From the NCBI RefSeq assembly GCF_000196255.1, contig NC_006370.1, positions 278,187 through 342,186 of the forward strand: 64,000 nt of DNA, in the 5' to 3' direction. The notes below the pieces were generated by a model, which was not told the DNA's origin, did not search any database, and worked only from the letters and a program-made list of their open reading frames with translations. The position numbers and the translations under genes are program-made. Source of the stretch: Photobacterium profundum SS9 (GTDB taxonomy: Bacteria > Pseudomonadota > Gammaproteobacteria > Enterobacterales > Vibrionaceae). Below are positions 8,968-18,018 of the stretch, piece after piece (position 1 is the first letter of the stretch; every line of letters starts with the position of its first letter).

Positions 8968-11541
8968 TTAAAACAATTCGTCAGAACTGTCTGCTTCAAA
9001 AATACTTTCAGAACCACTTTCACTGACTGTTTCTGTTGGTTCGGTACCTTTTTCAAAATATTCAAACATCGAGCTAGCATCATTGCGATTCGATAGCTTG
9101 CCGCTTTCACTGTCTATACGTACTGTCACAATATCTTCGGGTAATTGTTTAGTCTGCACTGGCACATCTTGTAATGCAGCCTTCATGAACTCAATCCATG
9201 CAGGTTGTGCTGTTTTAGCCCCCGCTTCACCGCCAGATATTTGCTCTTTACCTAGGTTATTGTTCCACGATGCTTTACCTAGCTCACGGCTATGTTTATC
9301 AAAACCAACCCATGCGGTTGCAACAATATTAGGACCGAAACCTGAGTACCAAGCATCTTTCGAGCCATTGGTTGTACCGGTTTTTCCGCCAATATCTCGG
9401 CGTTTAAGTACCTGAGCTCGCCACCCCGTACCATTCCAGCCAGTACCTGTCCTCCAGTTGCCTCCGCCCCAAATATTACTCGCCATCATTTCACGAACTA
9501 AGAAAGCATTCGATTCTGAAATAACTTGCGGGGCATATTTAACGGGCTGTTGATCAGATTCTTGGGCACGGCCTGCAGTCCCTAATTCTTGTTCGCTAAT
9601 TGCGATATCGTTAATAACAGCATGATTTGTCGCAACAGATTCTCCAGCAGATTGCTTTTCATCCTGACATTCGTCGTTACAGACAATATTAGGGTTTGCT
9701 TGGTAAATTAAATTACCGTAAGCGTCTTCCACACGTTCAATGAAATACGGTTTAACAAAGTAACCACCGTTAGCAAAAACGGAAAAACCTTGCGCCATTT
9801 CAACGGGCGTTAGGCTACCTGCTCCTAAAGCAATGGCTTCAGCGCGAGGGATCTCATCACGTTTAAAGCCAAAGCGTGTTAGGAAACCGATGGTTTGATC
9901 TAAACCGACACTGCGCAATACGCGCACCGCCATAACGTTTTTCGATTGTGCTAAACCAAGACGTAAGCGGGTAGGGCCATTGTATGTGGGTGGTGAATTT
10001 TTAGGACGCCACGCAGTACCTTGGCTCTGATCCCAGCGATTGATTGGTGCATCATTAACCAGTGTTGCCAGCGTCATACCATTATCAATTGCCGCAGAGT
10101 AGATAAAGGGCTTAATACTTGAACCAACTTGGCGTACAGACTGAGTTGCACGGTTAAATTTACTGTGTGCAAAGTTAAAGCCGCCCACCATTGCTAATAC
10201 TGCACCGTTTTGCGGAGAGGCCGCCACGAATGCTGTATTGGCATCAGGAACTTGGCTCAGTACCCAATATGTGCTTTCTGTACCGTCTTCAGCTTGCTTG
10301 GTTTTAGGTTGAACCCAAACTTGTTGACCAGAGGCTAAAATATCGGATGCTTTCTTGGGTGCTGCTCCTTGGCGAGTATCTGTGACAAATTTACGCGCCC
10401 ACTTCATACCATCCCATTCAAGAGTGACATTTTCACCGCCTTTAATGACGACGTTAGCTATTTTCTTGTCGACATTGGTTACAACGGCTGGGGTTAGATC
10501 CCCGTAGCTAGGTTGTTTCTTTAGGTGCTCGACGATGTCGTTTTCCGCCATTGCCGTTTGATCAGGTTGCCATAGTGTCGTGATTGCACCACGGTAGCCG
10601 TGGCGTTGATCGTAGTTTAGCAAGTTTGATATCGCCGCATGTTGCGCGGATTTTTGTAGCTTGCTATCGACCGTTGTATACACGCGCATGCCGGAGGTAT
10701 ATGCATTTTCTCCGTAGCGTTCAACAAGCCATGAACGAGCGCGTTCAGCAAAATAAGGCGCACTCAGCTCAATTTCAGCCCCGTGGTAGCGAGCAATAAT
10801 TGGCTCTGAACGGGCTTGATTCAGTTCGGTTTGCGTTATGTATCCTTCTGCAAACATACGACCCAGCACCACATTCCGACGTGTGGTTGAACGATCTAAT
10901 GAATAGATAGGGTTCATGGTTGAAGGTGCTTTCGGTAGGCCTGAAATAACCGCTATTTCACTTAGAGTTAATTGGCTAATATCTTTGCCAAAATACACTT
11001 GCGCTGCTGCACCAACACCATAAGAGCGGTAACCCAAATAAATCTTATTGAGATACAGCTCTAAAATTTCATCTTTCGTTAGCAGTTGCTCGATGTGAAT
11101 CGCAATAAAGATCTCTTTCACTTTACGCATGATCTTCTTTTCATTCGTTAAGAAGAAATTTCGCGCGAGCTGCTGGGTAATGGTACTCGCCCCTTGCTTG
11201 GCTGAGCCTGACGTCAGCACCACAAAAGCAGCACGGGTAATACCAATAGGGTCGATGCCGGGGTGTTGATAAAACCGACTGTCTTCTGTCGCAATAAATG
11301 CATTGATCATTTGAGGTGGGATGTCTTTTAACGCTAATGGTATACGGCGTTTTTCACCAAATTGTGAAATCAATTCACCATCGGCACTAAAGACCTGCAT
11401 AGGGGTTTGCAGTTCCACATTTCTGAGTGTTGTCACATCTGGGAGTTCTGGCTTTACATAGAGGTAAAAGCCAAAAATTGTACTGACTCCAAGAGTTATG
11501 CAAATTATTGCAAGTATAAGTAGTCGCTTTATGAACTTCAC
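8968..11541 (-). CDS. mrcA: Penicillin-binding protein 1A (bifunctional peptidoglycan synthase)
   Basis: PBP1A polymerises lipid II and crosslinks the stem peptides in the periplasm. A single N-terminal membrane anchor lies at residues 7-28. The GT51 glycosyltransferase motifs follow: EDSRFYQHPG near residue 85, GASTITQQLARN, RKVKEIFIAI and EILELYLNKIYLG. The transpeptidase has the nucleophile motif SSIK near residue 473, SKN near 534 and KTGTT near 720. An acidic C-terminal tail rich in S, E and D (about residues 815-857) looks disordered. The 857-residue length is normal. The gene is divergent from pilM, as in other vibrios and enterobacteria, with 151 bp between them. Confidence 0.97.
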   Translation of the reverse strand: MKFIKRLLILAIICITLGVSTIFGFYLYVKPELPDVTTLRNVELQTPMQVFSADGELISQFGEKRRIPLALKDIPPQMINAFIATEDSRFYQHPGIDPIGITRAAFVVLTSGSAKQGASTITQQLARNFFLTNEKKIMRKVKEIFIAIHIEQLLTKDEILELYLNKIYLGYRSYGVGAAAQVYFGKDISQLTLSEIAVISGLPKAPSTMNPIYSLDRSTTRRNVVLGRMFAEGYITQTELNQARSEPIIARYHGAEIELSAPYFAERARSWLVERYGENAYTSGMRVYTTVDSKLQKSAQHAAISNLLNYDQRHGYRGAITTLWQPDQTAMAENDIVEHLKKQPSYGDLTPAVVTNVDKKIANVVIKGGENVTLEWDGMKWARKFVTDTRQGAAPKKASDILASGQQVWVQPKTKQAEDGTESTYWVLSQVPDANTAFVAASPQNGAVLAMVGGFNFAHSKFNRATQSVRQVGSSIKPFIYSAAIDNGMTLATLVNDAPINRWDQSQGTAWRPKNSPPTYNGPTRLRLGLAQSKNVMAVRVLRSVGLDQTIGFLTRFGFKRDEIPRAEAIALGAGSLTPVEMAQGFSVFANGGYFVKPYFIERVEDAYGNLIYQANPNIVCNDECQDEKQSAGESVATNHAVINDIAISEQELGTAGRAQESDQQPVKYAPQVISESNAFLVREMMASNIWGGGNWRTGTGWNGTGWRAQVLKRRDIGGKTGTTNGSKDAWYSGFGPNIVATAWVGFDKHSRELGKASWNNNLGKEQISGGEAGAKTAQPAWIEFMKAALQDVPVQTKQLPEDIVTVRIDSESGKLSNRNDASSMFEYFEKGTEPTETVSESGSESIFEADSSDELF

Positions 11542-11692
11542 TTGATATTTCCCGTTACGCCATCGTTCAACCGGCCATTATTCATTATCTTTCAACAAGT
11601 AGTTAAAAAAATAATTAAATAAAGTGAACATCACCGGATGGTGTTTTTTTTGAAAGAAATTACTTTTCCATTATCAGGGAGCATAGCACGGT

Positions 11693-12727
11693 ATGTTTCG
11701 GAACCCATTAAGTATTGGGATAGATATTGGCAATCACAGCGTAAAAGCGGTTGCTTTGTCTCAAAAAAAAGAACGGTTGGAATTAGCCGCTTATGCTGAG
11801 GTTGTGTTGACGTCACCCGTCATCAACGAGCAGCATAGCGTAGATTCCACTGTGCTGTTGTCAGCAATACGTAAATTAAAAAAGAGTTTACCTTTTGGAT
11901 CCAAAATAGTGACATTGGCGCTACCAGACAGTGCGGTAATTAGCAAAGTTATCCAGCTAGATACCAACCTTAAAGAGGATGAAGCGGTATTCGCAGTCTC
12001 TCAAGCCTTAGGGAGTTCTTCTCCTTTTCCTGTTGAAGAGTTATGGGTGGATTTCTTCCCTTTGGAATCCAATGTATTTCCTGACGCCAGCACGACCATG
12101 CCTTATCAGATTTTTGCTACTCGAAAAGAGACGGTAGATACCCGCATTGTCGCCATTAAAAAAGCGGGATTATCACCCAAGGTGATGGAGTTACAAACCC
12201 ACGCTTTGTTATGGCTTGTTGAGCATAGTGCTGAGATGTCTGGCATCCATAAACAGTGGGGCGTCGTTGATGTTGGGGATTGTCTGACTGAATTTTGCAT
12301 CAAGCCTCAAAATGCGGCAGCGTATCATCGAGAAATCGCGTTTGGATTACGTAAGTATTCTTCATCCCCGCACCGTAACACCTTAGTTAATGATCTTTAT
12401 GAGGATGAACCCGTTATGAAAGAGCCGCTTTCGAGTGATGAGATAGAGCGTTTTACTCAGCAATTAGCGGATCAACTGAAGCGACAGTTTCAGCTTTATA
12501 ATTCCACCCACCCGCGATCATCTCTAAAGGGGATTTGGCTGTGTGGGGGCGGGCAACATGTTATTTCGAGTGAGCTTTTACAGCGTTTGCTGGGGGTTGA
12601 GGTCGAGTTAATGAACCCTTTTGCCCATTTTAATCGTCATAAAAGGTTAGATACTGTCTCTGATACTGCATTGAATAGCCAGTTTGCCGTGGCTGCTGGT
12701 TTGGCTATTCGAGGGGTGAATCAATGA
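11693..12727 (+). CDS. pilM: Type IV pilus inner-membrane platform ATPase-like protein PilM
   Basis: PilM is a cytoplasmic actin-like protein that binds the N-terminus of PilN and links the inner-membrane alignment complex to the pilus motors. The actin-fold nucleotide motif IGIDIGNHSVKAVALS is at residues 8-23, with VVDVGDCLTEFCI and GIWLCGGGQHV further on. It is the first gene of pilMNOPQ; its stop overlaps the pilN start (ATGA). In vibrios this cluster supports type IV pili and DNA uptake. The 344-residue length is near the family norm. No strong promoter is evident in the 151-bp gap to mrcA. Confidence 0.94.
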   Translation: MFRNPLSIGIDIGNHSVKAVALSQKKERLELAAYAEVVLTSPVINEQHSVDSTVLLSAIRKLKKSLPFGSKIVTLALPDSAVISKVIQLDTNLKEDEAVFAVSQALGSSSPFPVEELWVDFFPLESNVFPDASTTMPYQIFATRKETVDTRIVAIKKAGLSPKVMELQTHALLWLVEHSAEMSGIHKQWGVVDVGDCLTEFCIKPQNAAAYHREIAFGLRKYSSSPHRNTLVNDLYEDEPVMKEPLSSDEIERFTQQLADQLKRQFQLYNSTHPRSSLKGIWLCGGGQHVISSELLQRLLGVEVELMNPFAHFNRHKRLDTVSDTALNSQFAVAAGLAIRGVNQ

Positions 12728-13383
12728 TCGCTAAACTGAATTTACTCCCATGGCGGGAAGAAAAGCGGCTACAACACAAGCGACGTTTTATGGGTTTATT
12801 AGGGGCGGCCGTTTTTGTTGCTGCTGCTGGTCATTGGTTGACGGCTGAATTTATTGGGTATCAAAAAGAGCTGCAGCAAGTACGTAATGATCAGCTGCAA
12901 TTAGAAGTTGATACGTTAGAACGTCAGCTGTCCTTTCTTCCGGAGTTGGAAAAGCAGCGGGAAGCATTAAATAGCCGGTTACGTATTATTGAAGATATTC
13001 AATCTGAACGTAACCGTGTCACCCATCTCTTTAGCATGCTGCCCGCATTAGTCCCTCAAGGGGTATATCTCGACAATATCTCATTGAAAGAGGGAAACGT
13101 TTTGCTCAATGGTGTCGGTGACTCTAACGGTCGACTTGCTTCATTATTGTCTAATGCAGAACGTTCGGAATGGTTAAAAGATGTTGCCATGCACTCAATT
13201 GAAGCCACAAAAGGGATCAATTCAGAAGACCTCACCAGCTTTAAAGCCTCTTTCTCGATGAAAACACCAGCCATGGTGGCGTCTACGTATGATGCTGGGT
13301 ATGAGCTAGTCAAAAAAATTGACGGGAGTTCATGCAACAAGGATAACACGCTCATCGTGTGCAAGGAGGTACACAGTGAATGA
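12724..13383 (+). CDS. pilN: Type IV pilus assembly protein PilN
   Basis: PilN is a bitopic inner-membrane protein that pairs with PilO. The N-terminus has the PilM-binding motif in the form LNLLPWREEKR (residues 5-15). A membrane segment follows at roughly 23-40, then a coiled-coil stretch (about 46-100) and a periplasmic ferredoxin-like domain. It starts within the pilM stop codon (ATGA overlap), which indicates translational coupling. Its 219 residues are somewhat longer than usual, with a C-terminal extension after SFSMKTPA that runs over the pilO start region. The last bases of the gene overlap pilO by 8 bp. Confidence 0.93.
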   Translation: MIAKLNLLPWREEKRLQHKRRFMGLLGAAVFVAAAGHWLTAEFIGYQKELQQVRNDQLQLEVDTLERQLSFLPELEKQREALNSRLRIIEDIQSERNRVTHLFSMLPALVPQGVYLDNISLKEGNVLLNGVGDSNGRLASLLSNAERSEWLKDVAMHSIEATKGINSEDLTSFKASFSMKTPAMVASTYDAGYELVKKIDGSSCNKDNTLIVCKEVHSE

Positions 13384-13975
13384 TTGGCAAGATTTAGACT
13401 TTGATGAAATAACCGAGTGGCCACTAGGACCTCAATCTGTGGTGGCACTCTTATTATCATTGGTTGTCGTTGCGGTGGGGTATTGGTATTGGCTTACTCC
13501 GTTGCAAGGTGAGTTAACCCAATTAAAGCAGACCGAAGTGGAATTGCGTTCACGCGTTATCAATCGCGCTTCGCAAGTCGCCGCTTTACCGACTGTTAAG
13601 CAACAGATTGATGAATTAAATCAGCGGTACCAAACTGTGATTGTACAGTTACCCGTCGAGAAGGAGTTAGCCAGTTTACTATCAGGTATTAATGATATTG
13701 GTGTTAATAATGGATTGGAGTTTCAAGGTATTCAATGGGCGGATCGTATCGAGAAAGCGCAATATTATGAGCTGCCATTGAATATGCAACTGACTGGCAA
13801 TTATGAGCAAATCGGTAAATTTGCAGCATCTATTGCACACCTACCTCGAATTGTGACGCTAAAAGATGTTGACTTGAAGGTGACCGAACATGTTCAAAAT
13901 AAAAACACTTTATCGTTGAAAGTATCAGCAAGTACATATCGTTTCAAAGTAACACCAGAAAAGGTGAATTTATGA
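13376..13975 (+). CDS. pilO: Type IV pilus assembly protein PilO
   Basis: PilO forms heterodimers with PilN and contacts PilP beneath the outer-membrane secretin. I set the start at GTG 13376 because a full AGGAGGT ribosome site lies 6 bp upstream and the resulting N-terminus (NDWQDLDFDEITEWP) resembles PilO proteins; a TTG farther upstream has no such site. A single membrane segment (about residues 22-42) is followed by a coiled coil (45-90) and a periplasmic domain. The gene overlaps both pilN (8 bp) and pilP (ATGA). Confidence 0.92.
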   Translation: MNDWQDLDFDEITEWPLGPQSVVALLLSLVVVAVGYWYWLTPLQGELTQLKQTEVELRSRVINRASQVAALPTVKQQIDELNQRYQTVIVQLPVEKELASLLSGINDIGVNNGLEFQGIQWADRIEKAQYYELPLNMQLTGNYEQIGKFAASIAHLPRIVTLKDVDLKVTEHVQNKNTLSLKVSASTYRFKVTPEKVNL

Positions 13976-14493
13976 TGTTTCCTCGTTACTTGATGATAAT
14001 GCTTTGCTTATTGCTTGTGGGGTGTCGAGCGAATGATGATTCTATTTCAATGTTTATCTCTAATACGCATTCGGCGGCAAAAGCTAGAATTGACCCGTTA
14101 CCTGCCCAGTTTGAATTTATTGCGGATGAATTTGTGATGACGGATTCACGTGTTCCTTTTGTGCGCCCTTATCCTAAACAAATGGATACTGCTGAAACGA
14201 GTAACAAGTCGTGCTGGCAACCGAATTTACAACGAGAATTTATGGCATTAGAGAGCTACTCGCTCGATACGCTCACTATGAAAGGGGTGCTGGGTGACCG
14301 TAAGCAGCTATGGGCATTGATTTACACGCCGGAAGGTCAACTGATGAAAATTAAGGAAGGGCATTACCTCGGATTAAACCACGGCCAGGTCCAGCGTGTT
14401 GGCTCTCGAAGTATTGATATTGACGAAATTTTACCTGATGGAGCGGGGTGTTGGTTAAAACGAACAACCCATCTTGCTCTTAGTCAGCAGTGA
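13972..14493 (+). CDS. pilP: Type IV pilus pilotin-like lipoprotein PilP
   Basis: PilP is an inner-membrane lipoprotein that bridges PilN/PilO to the PilQ secretin through a C-terminal HR-type domain. The signal peptide ends in the lipobox LLVGC with Cys18. An extended linker then leads to a beta domain with LDTLTMKGVLGD and GHYLGLNHGQVQRV, typical of the family. Two adjacent ATG codons (13972, 13975) are possible starts; the first overlaps the pilO stop. The 173-residue length is normal. Confidence 0.93.
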   Translation: MMFPRYLMIMLCLLLVGCRANDDSISMFISNTHSAAKARIDPLPAQFEFIADEFVMTDSRVPFVRPYPKQMDTAETSNKSCWQPNLQREFMALESYSLDTLTMKGVLGDRKQLWALIYTPEGQLMKIKEGHYLGLNHGQVQRVGSRSIDIDEILPDGAGCWLKRTTHLALSQQ

Positions 14494-14515
14494 TCAAGGA
14501 AGAGGCACAAAGCTA

Positions 14516-16219
14516 ATGAATCGGATTTTATTCATCCCCAATGTTTTAAAGCATTTATGTTTGTTTATCGTTTGTATATTGCTATTGGCTGTTCCTGCAA
14601 CAGCCACGGTGCTTATTGATAATCAAGTGAAAAAGATTGACTTTAAAAGGGATAAAAAAGGGCAGGGTGTGCTAAATGTCCAATTTGCAAAATCGCAATC
14701 TTTAGTTGATATACGCCAATCAGGTAAACAGCTATTTGTTGACATCTTAGATACATCGATCAGTGATGAAATGATTTATACCTTAGATGTTGCCGATTTT
14801 GCGACTGCGGTAAATTCAATCGAAACCTTCAAAATAGAGAAAGGAACACGGTTAATTCTTAAAATGAACAGTGCTTTTCGTTACGACTACACTCTGAAAG
14901 GTGCGCAGTTTAATGTGATGATTACGACTAAAAAGAAGACTGAGACCAAAAAAGAAGGAATTGCTTATAAAGGTAAACCGATCTCGATTAACTTCCAAGA
15001 TGTGCCAGTGCGCAATGTTTTACAGCTAATCGCCGAATATAACGATTTTAATTTAGTCGTCTCTGATACGGTGCAAGGTAACGTGACATTGCGTCTTGAT
15101 GATGTGCCATGGCCGCAAGTGTTGGATATTATCCTGCAAGCGAAAGGGCTGGATAAGCGTGTTAATAATTCAGTGGTCTTGGTGGCTCCTAAAGCTGAGC
15201 TGGCTCAAAATGAACAAAAAGCGTTAGAAGCGAAGCGTAAAGAAAATGAATTAGCGTCATTGCGTTCCGAGCTTATTCAAGTCAACTACGCGAAGGCGGT
15301 TGACCTCGCTGATTTACTAGAAGGCACTGAAGATGGTATTAGCATGCTATCTGAACGTGGTTCATTACACGTCGATGACCGAACGAATTCAATCATCATT
15401 AAAGATTTACCAAGCAGTATTGAGAGCATCAAAGACATTATTAGTGCTTTAGATATTCCGGTTAAACAAGTGCAGATTGAAGCACGCATCGTGACGATTA
15501 ATGAAGGTGATGTGGATGAGTTAGGAGTGCGCTGGGGAGTCTCTAAGCACAATGGTAACTTTACGTTGGGTGGGTCAATTGAAAGCAATTTAGGGGCGGT
15601 TGGTTTACTAAAAGATGATGTCAGTGTGGATGACTTTTTGAATGTAAATTTAGCGGCACAAAAAGCGGGAGCATCATCAATTGCTTTCCAAGTTGCCAAG
15701 ATTGGTGATATTTTACTCGATTTGGAGCTGTCGGCACTGCAATCTGAATCTAAAGCTGAAATTATTTCAAGCCCACGATTAGTGACCACAAACAAGCAGA
15801 CGGCGTATATTGAACAAGGGACCGAAATTCCGTATTTGGAGGCATCTTCGAGTGGTGCAGTATCGGTTGCTTTCAAAAAAGCGGTACTGAGTTTGATGGT
15901 GACGCCACAGATTACCCCTGACAATAAATTAGTGCTCGACTTGGTAGTAACTCAAGATGAACCCGGTAAAACAGTGGTTACGGGCATTGGTGAAGCGGTT
16001 TCAATCAACACTCAGCGCATCGGAACCCAAGTTTTGGTCGAAAATGGTGAAACAATTGTATTGGGTGGGATCTATCAACATCAGGTGAATAAAAGTGTCA
16101 CGAAAGTACCATTATTGGGGGATTTACCGTATTTAGGGGCACTTTTCCGGCATTCTTTGGAAGAAATGGGTAAGCGTGAGCTATTGATTTTTATCACTCC
16201 TAAGATAGTTTTACAGTAA
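14516..16219 (+). CDS. pilQ: Type IV pilus secretin PilQ
   Basis: PilQ forms the outer-membrane ring through which the pilus passes and, in competent vibrios, through which DNA enters. A signal peptide is visible (hydrophobic LCLFIVCILLLAV, cleavage near ATA-TVLID). An AMIN domain follows (about residues 30-130), then the STN/secretin N domain (ISINFQDVPVRNVLQLI), a second N domain (SLHVDDRTNSIIIKDLP) and the C-terminal secretin core ending in VPLLGDLPYLGALFR and ELLIFITPKIV. I chose ATG 14516, 22 bp after the pilP stop, because an earlier in-frame ATG would put 14 non-signal-like residues in front. One AMIN domain makes it shorter than pseudomonad PilQ. Confidence 0.94.
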   Translation: MNRILFIPNVLKHLCLFIVCILLLAVPATATVLIDNQVKKIDFKRDKKGQGVLNVQFAKSQSLVDIRQSGKQLFVDILDTSISDEMIYTLDVADFATAVNSIETFKIEKGTRLILKMNSAFRYDYTLKGAQFNVMITTKKKTETKKEGIAYKGKPISINFQDVPVRNVLQLIAEYNDFNLVVSDTVQGNVTLRLDDVPWPQVLDIILQAKGLDKRVNNSVVLVAPKAELAQNEQKALEAKRKENELASLRSELIQVNYAKAVDLADLLEGTEDGISMLSERGSLHVDDRTNSIIIKDLPSSIESIKDIISALDIPVKQVQIEARIVTINEGDVDELGVRWGVSKHNGNFTLGGSIESNLGAVGLLKDDVSVDDFLNVNLAAQKAGASSIAFQVAKIGDILLDLELSALQSESKAEIISSPRLVTTNKQTAYIEQGTEIPYLEASSSGAVSVAFKKAVLSLMVTPQITPDNKLVLDLVVTQDEPGKTVVTGIGEAVSINTQRIGTQVLVENGETIVLGGIYQHQVNKSVTKVPLLGDLPYLGALFRHSLEEMGKRELLIFITPKIVLQ

Positions 16220-16382
16220 TCTTTACGAATGATTCACTCTAGCTATTGCCAAGTGGCAGTCAGTCCTGAGATAATTTTCGGTCTTATCACGAATTATATG
16301 TGAGGAACTTGGCGCCTCGGGCTTATTTATTGATGGCCTGCGGGCGGTGTCGTTTTATTAACCGCGCGTAAAATTGCTAACA

Positions 16383-16901
16383 ATGGCTGAAAAACGAAAT
16401 ATTTTCCTGGTCGGACCTATGGGTGCCGGCAAAAGTACTATTGGTAGACACCTTGCACAACAGTTGCACATGGAGTTTTTTGATTCTGATACCGTTATCG
16501 AAGATCGTACCGGAGCTGATATAAGCTGGGTATTCGATGTTGAAGGTGAAGAAGGCTTCCGTGTTCGCGAAGAAGGTGTTATTGACGATCTGACTCAAGA
16601 GCAAGGTATTGTTCTCGCGACAGGTGGTGGTTCTGTTGTCAGTAAAGAGAACCGTAACCGCTTATCTGCTCGTGGTGTTGTTGTTTATCTTGAAACGACA
16701 ATCGAGAAACAGCTAGCACGTACTCAACGAGATAAAAAGCGCCCGTTGCTTCAAACGGATGCTCCACGTGAAGTACTTGAAGCTCTTGCTGCAGAACGTA
16801 ATCCAATGTATGAAGAAGTGTCCGACTATGTTGTACGCACTGATGATCAGAGCGCCAAAGTAGTTGCCAACCAAATCATCAATATGCTTGAAGAGCGTTA
16901 A
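16383..16901 (+). CDS. aroK: Shikimate kinase I
   Basis: AroK phosphorylates shikimate with ATP in the aromatic amino acid pathway. At 172 residues it matches E. coli AroK. It has the P-loop [11 protein letters not shown], the shikimate-binding DSD (residues 34-36), ATGGGSVV and the LID segment DKKRPLL. ATG 16383 gives the expected [15 protein letters not shown]-terminus, although no strong ribosome site is visible before it. It is followed by aroB after 23 bp, the classic aroK-aroB-damX-dam order. The 163 bp between pilQ and aroK probably hold a promoter, but I could not place one with confidence. Confidence 0.97.
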   Translation: MAEKRNIFLVGPMGAGKSTIGRHLAQQLHMEFFDSDTVIEDRTGADISWVFDVEGEEGFRVREEGVIDDLTQEQGIVLATGGGSVVSKENRNRLSARGVVVYLETTIEKQLARTQRDKKRPLLQTDAPREVLEALAAERNPMYEEVSDYVVRTDDQSAKVVANQIINMLEER

Positions 16902-16924
16902 TTACTAAACAAGAGAAGCTGACC

Positions 16925-18004
16925 ATGGAACGGATCAACGTCAACCTAGGTGACAGAAGCTACCCTATCTCTATCGGCGCCGAGTTGTTTAACACCCCGG
17001 CGTTGTTTGCGTCTGCAATAAGTGCAGGACGACGTGTTGTTGTGGTCAGCAATGAAACTGTTGCACCACTTTACGCAGCGCAAGTGATGGCTACTATTCG
17101 TGCTTTAGAGTGCGAAGTATCATTATTAGAATTACCGGATGGCGAGCAATATAAAACCTTAGAAACATTTAATCAGATCATGACATTCTTACTGCAAGGT
17201 AATTATGGTCGCGATGTGGTGATGGTGGCACTAGGGGGCGGCGTCATTGGTGATGTTGTCGGTTTTGCTGCTGCAAGTTACCAACGTGGTGTTGATTTTG
17301 TTCAAGTACCAACGACATTGTTGTCTCAGGTCGATTCATCAGTAGGTGGTAAAACTGCTGTGAATCATCCTTTGGGCAAGAATATGATTGGTGCGTTTTA
17401 TCAACCGAAAGCGGTAGTTATTGATAATCAGTGTTTGAAAACATTACCAGCCCGTGAGTTTGCTTCGGGTATGGCTGAAGTGATCAAATATGGCATTATC
17501 GCTGACTATGAGTTTTTCGTTTGGTTAGAACAGAATATTGAAAAGCTACAAGCTTTAGACAATGAGGCCTTGTGTTATGCAATTGGTCGTTGTTGTCAGA
17601 TTAAAGCTGATGTTGTTGCTTCTGATGAAAAAGAGTCTGGTGTTCGTGCCTTGCTCAATTTAGGTCATACATTCGGTCATGCAATTGAAGCTGAAATGGG
17701 TTACGGAAACTGGCTACACGGTGAAGCTGTTGCAGCGGGTACTGTGTTTGCGGCAAAAACTGCTCATGAGCAGGGTTTGTTATCAGAAGAGGATGTTATC
17801 CGTATTACCCGTTTGCATGAACGAGCGCAGTTGCCAATAAGTAAACCGACGTCGATGGATTATGATAGTTTTATCAAGCATATGATGCGTGATAAAAAAG
17901 TTTTATCAGGTCAATTGCGCCTCGTTTTACCCACATCTATCGGTACTGCTGAAGTTGTATCAGATGTACCACACGACGTTTTACGCCGTGTGATTAATGC
18001 ATAA
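16925..18004 (+). CDS. aroB: 3-dehydroquinate synthase
   Basis: AroB converts DAHP to 3-dehydroquinate, the second step of the shikimate pathway, using NAD+ and a divalent metal. Family motifs are [11 protein letters not shown], the NAD-binding [30 protein letters not shown], and the metal-binding histidines in GHTFGHAIE and HGEAVAAG. Its 359 residues equal the usual length. Its stop is 14 bp before the damX ATG, so it is part of the aroK-aroB-damX-dam transcription unit. Confidence 0.97.
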   Translation: MERINVNLGDRSYPISIGAELFNTPALFASAISAGRRVVVVSNETVAPLYAAQVMATIRALECEVSLLELPDGEQYKTLETFNQIMTFLLQGNYGRDVVMVALGGGVIGDVVGFAAASYQRGVDFVQVPTTLLSQVDSSVGGKTAVNHPLGKNMIGAFYQPKAVVIDNQCLKTLPAREFASGMAEVIKYGIIADYEFFVWLEQNIEKLQALDNEALCYAIGRCCQIKADVVASDEKESGVRALLNLGHTFGHAIEAEMGYGNWLHGEAVAAGTVFAAKTAHEQGLLSEEDVIRITRLHERAQLPISKPTSMDYDSFIKHMMRDKKVLSGQLRLVLPTSIGTAEVVSDVPHDVLRRVINA

Positions 18005-18018
18005 AGTTGTCGGCGGTC

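Noticed and set aside
11630..11652. CACC-GGAT-GGTG followed by eight T upstream of pilM, resembling a terminator
   Set aside because: The stem is only 4 bp and there is no gene upstream on that strand to terminate; it is too weak to call an attenuator.
15286..15924. A 212-codon open frame antisense to pilQ
   Set aside because: It lies wholly inside the well-supported secretin gene, has no ribosome site, and its translation is low-complexity and serine-rich, typical of an antisense shadow.
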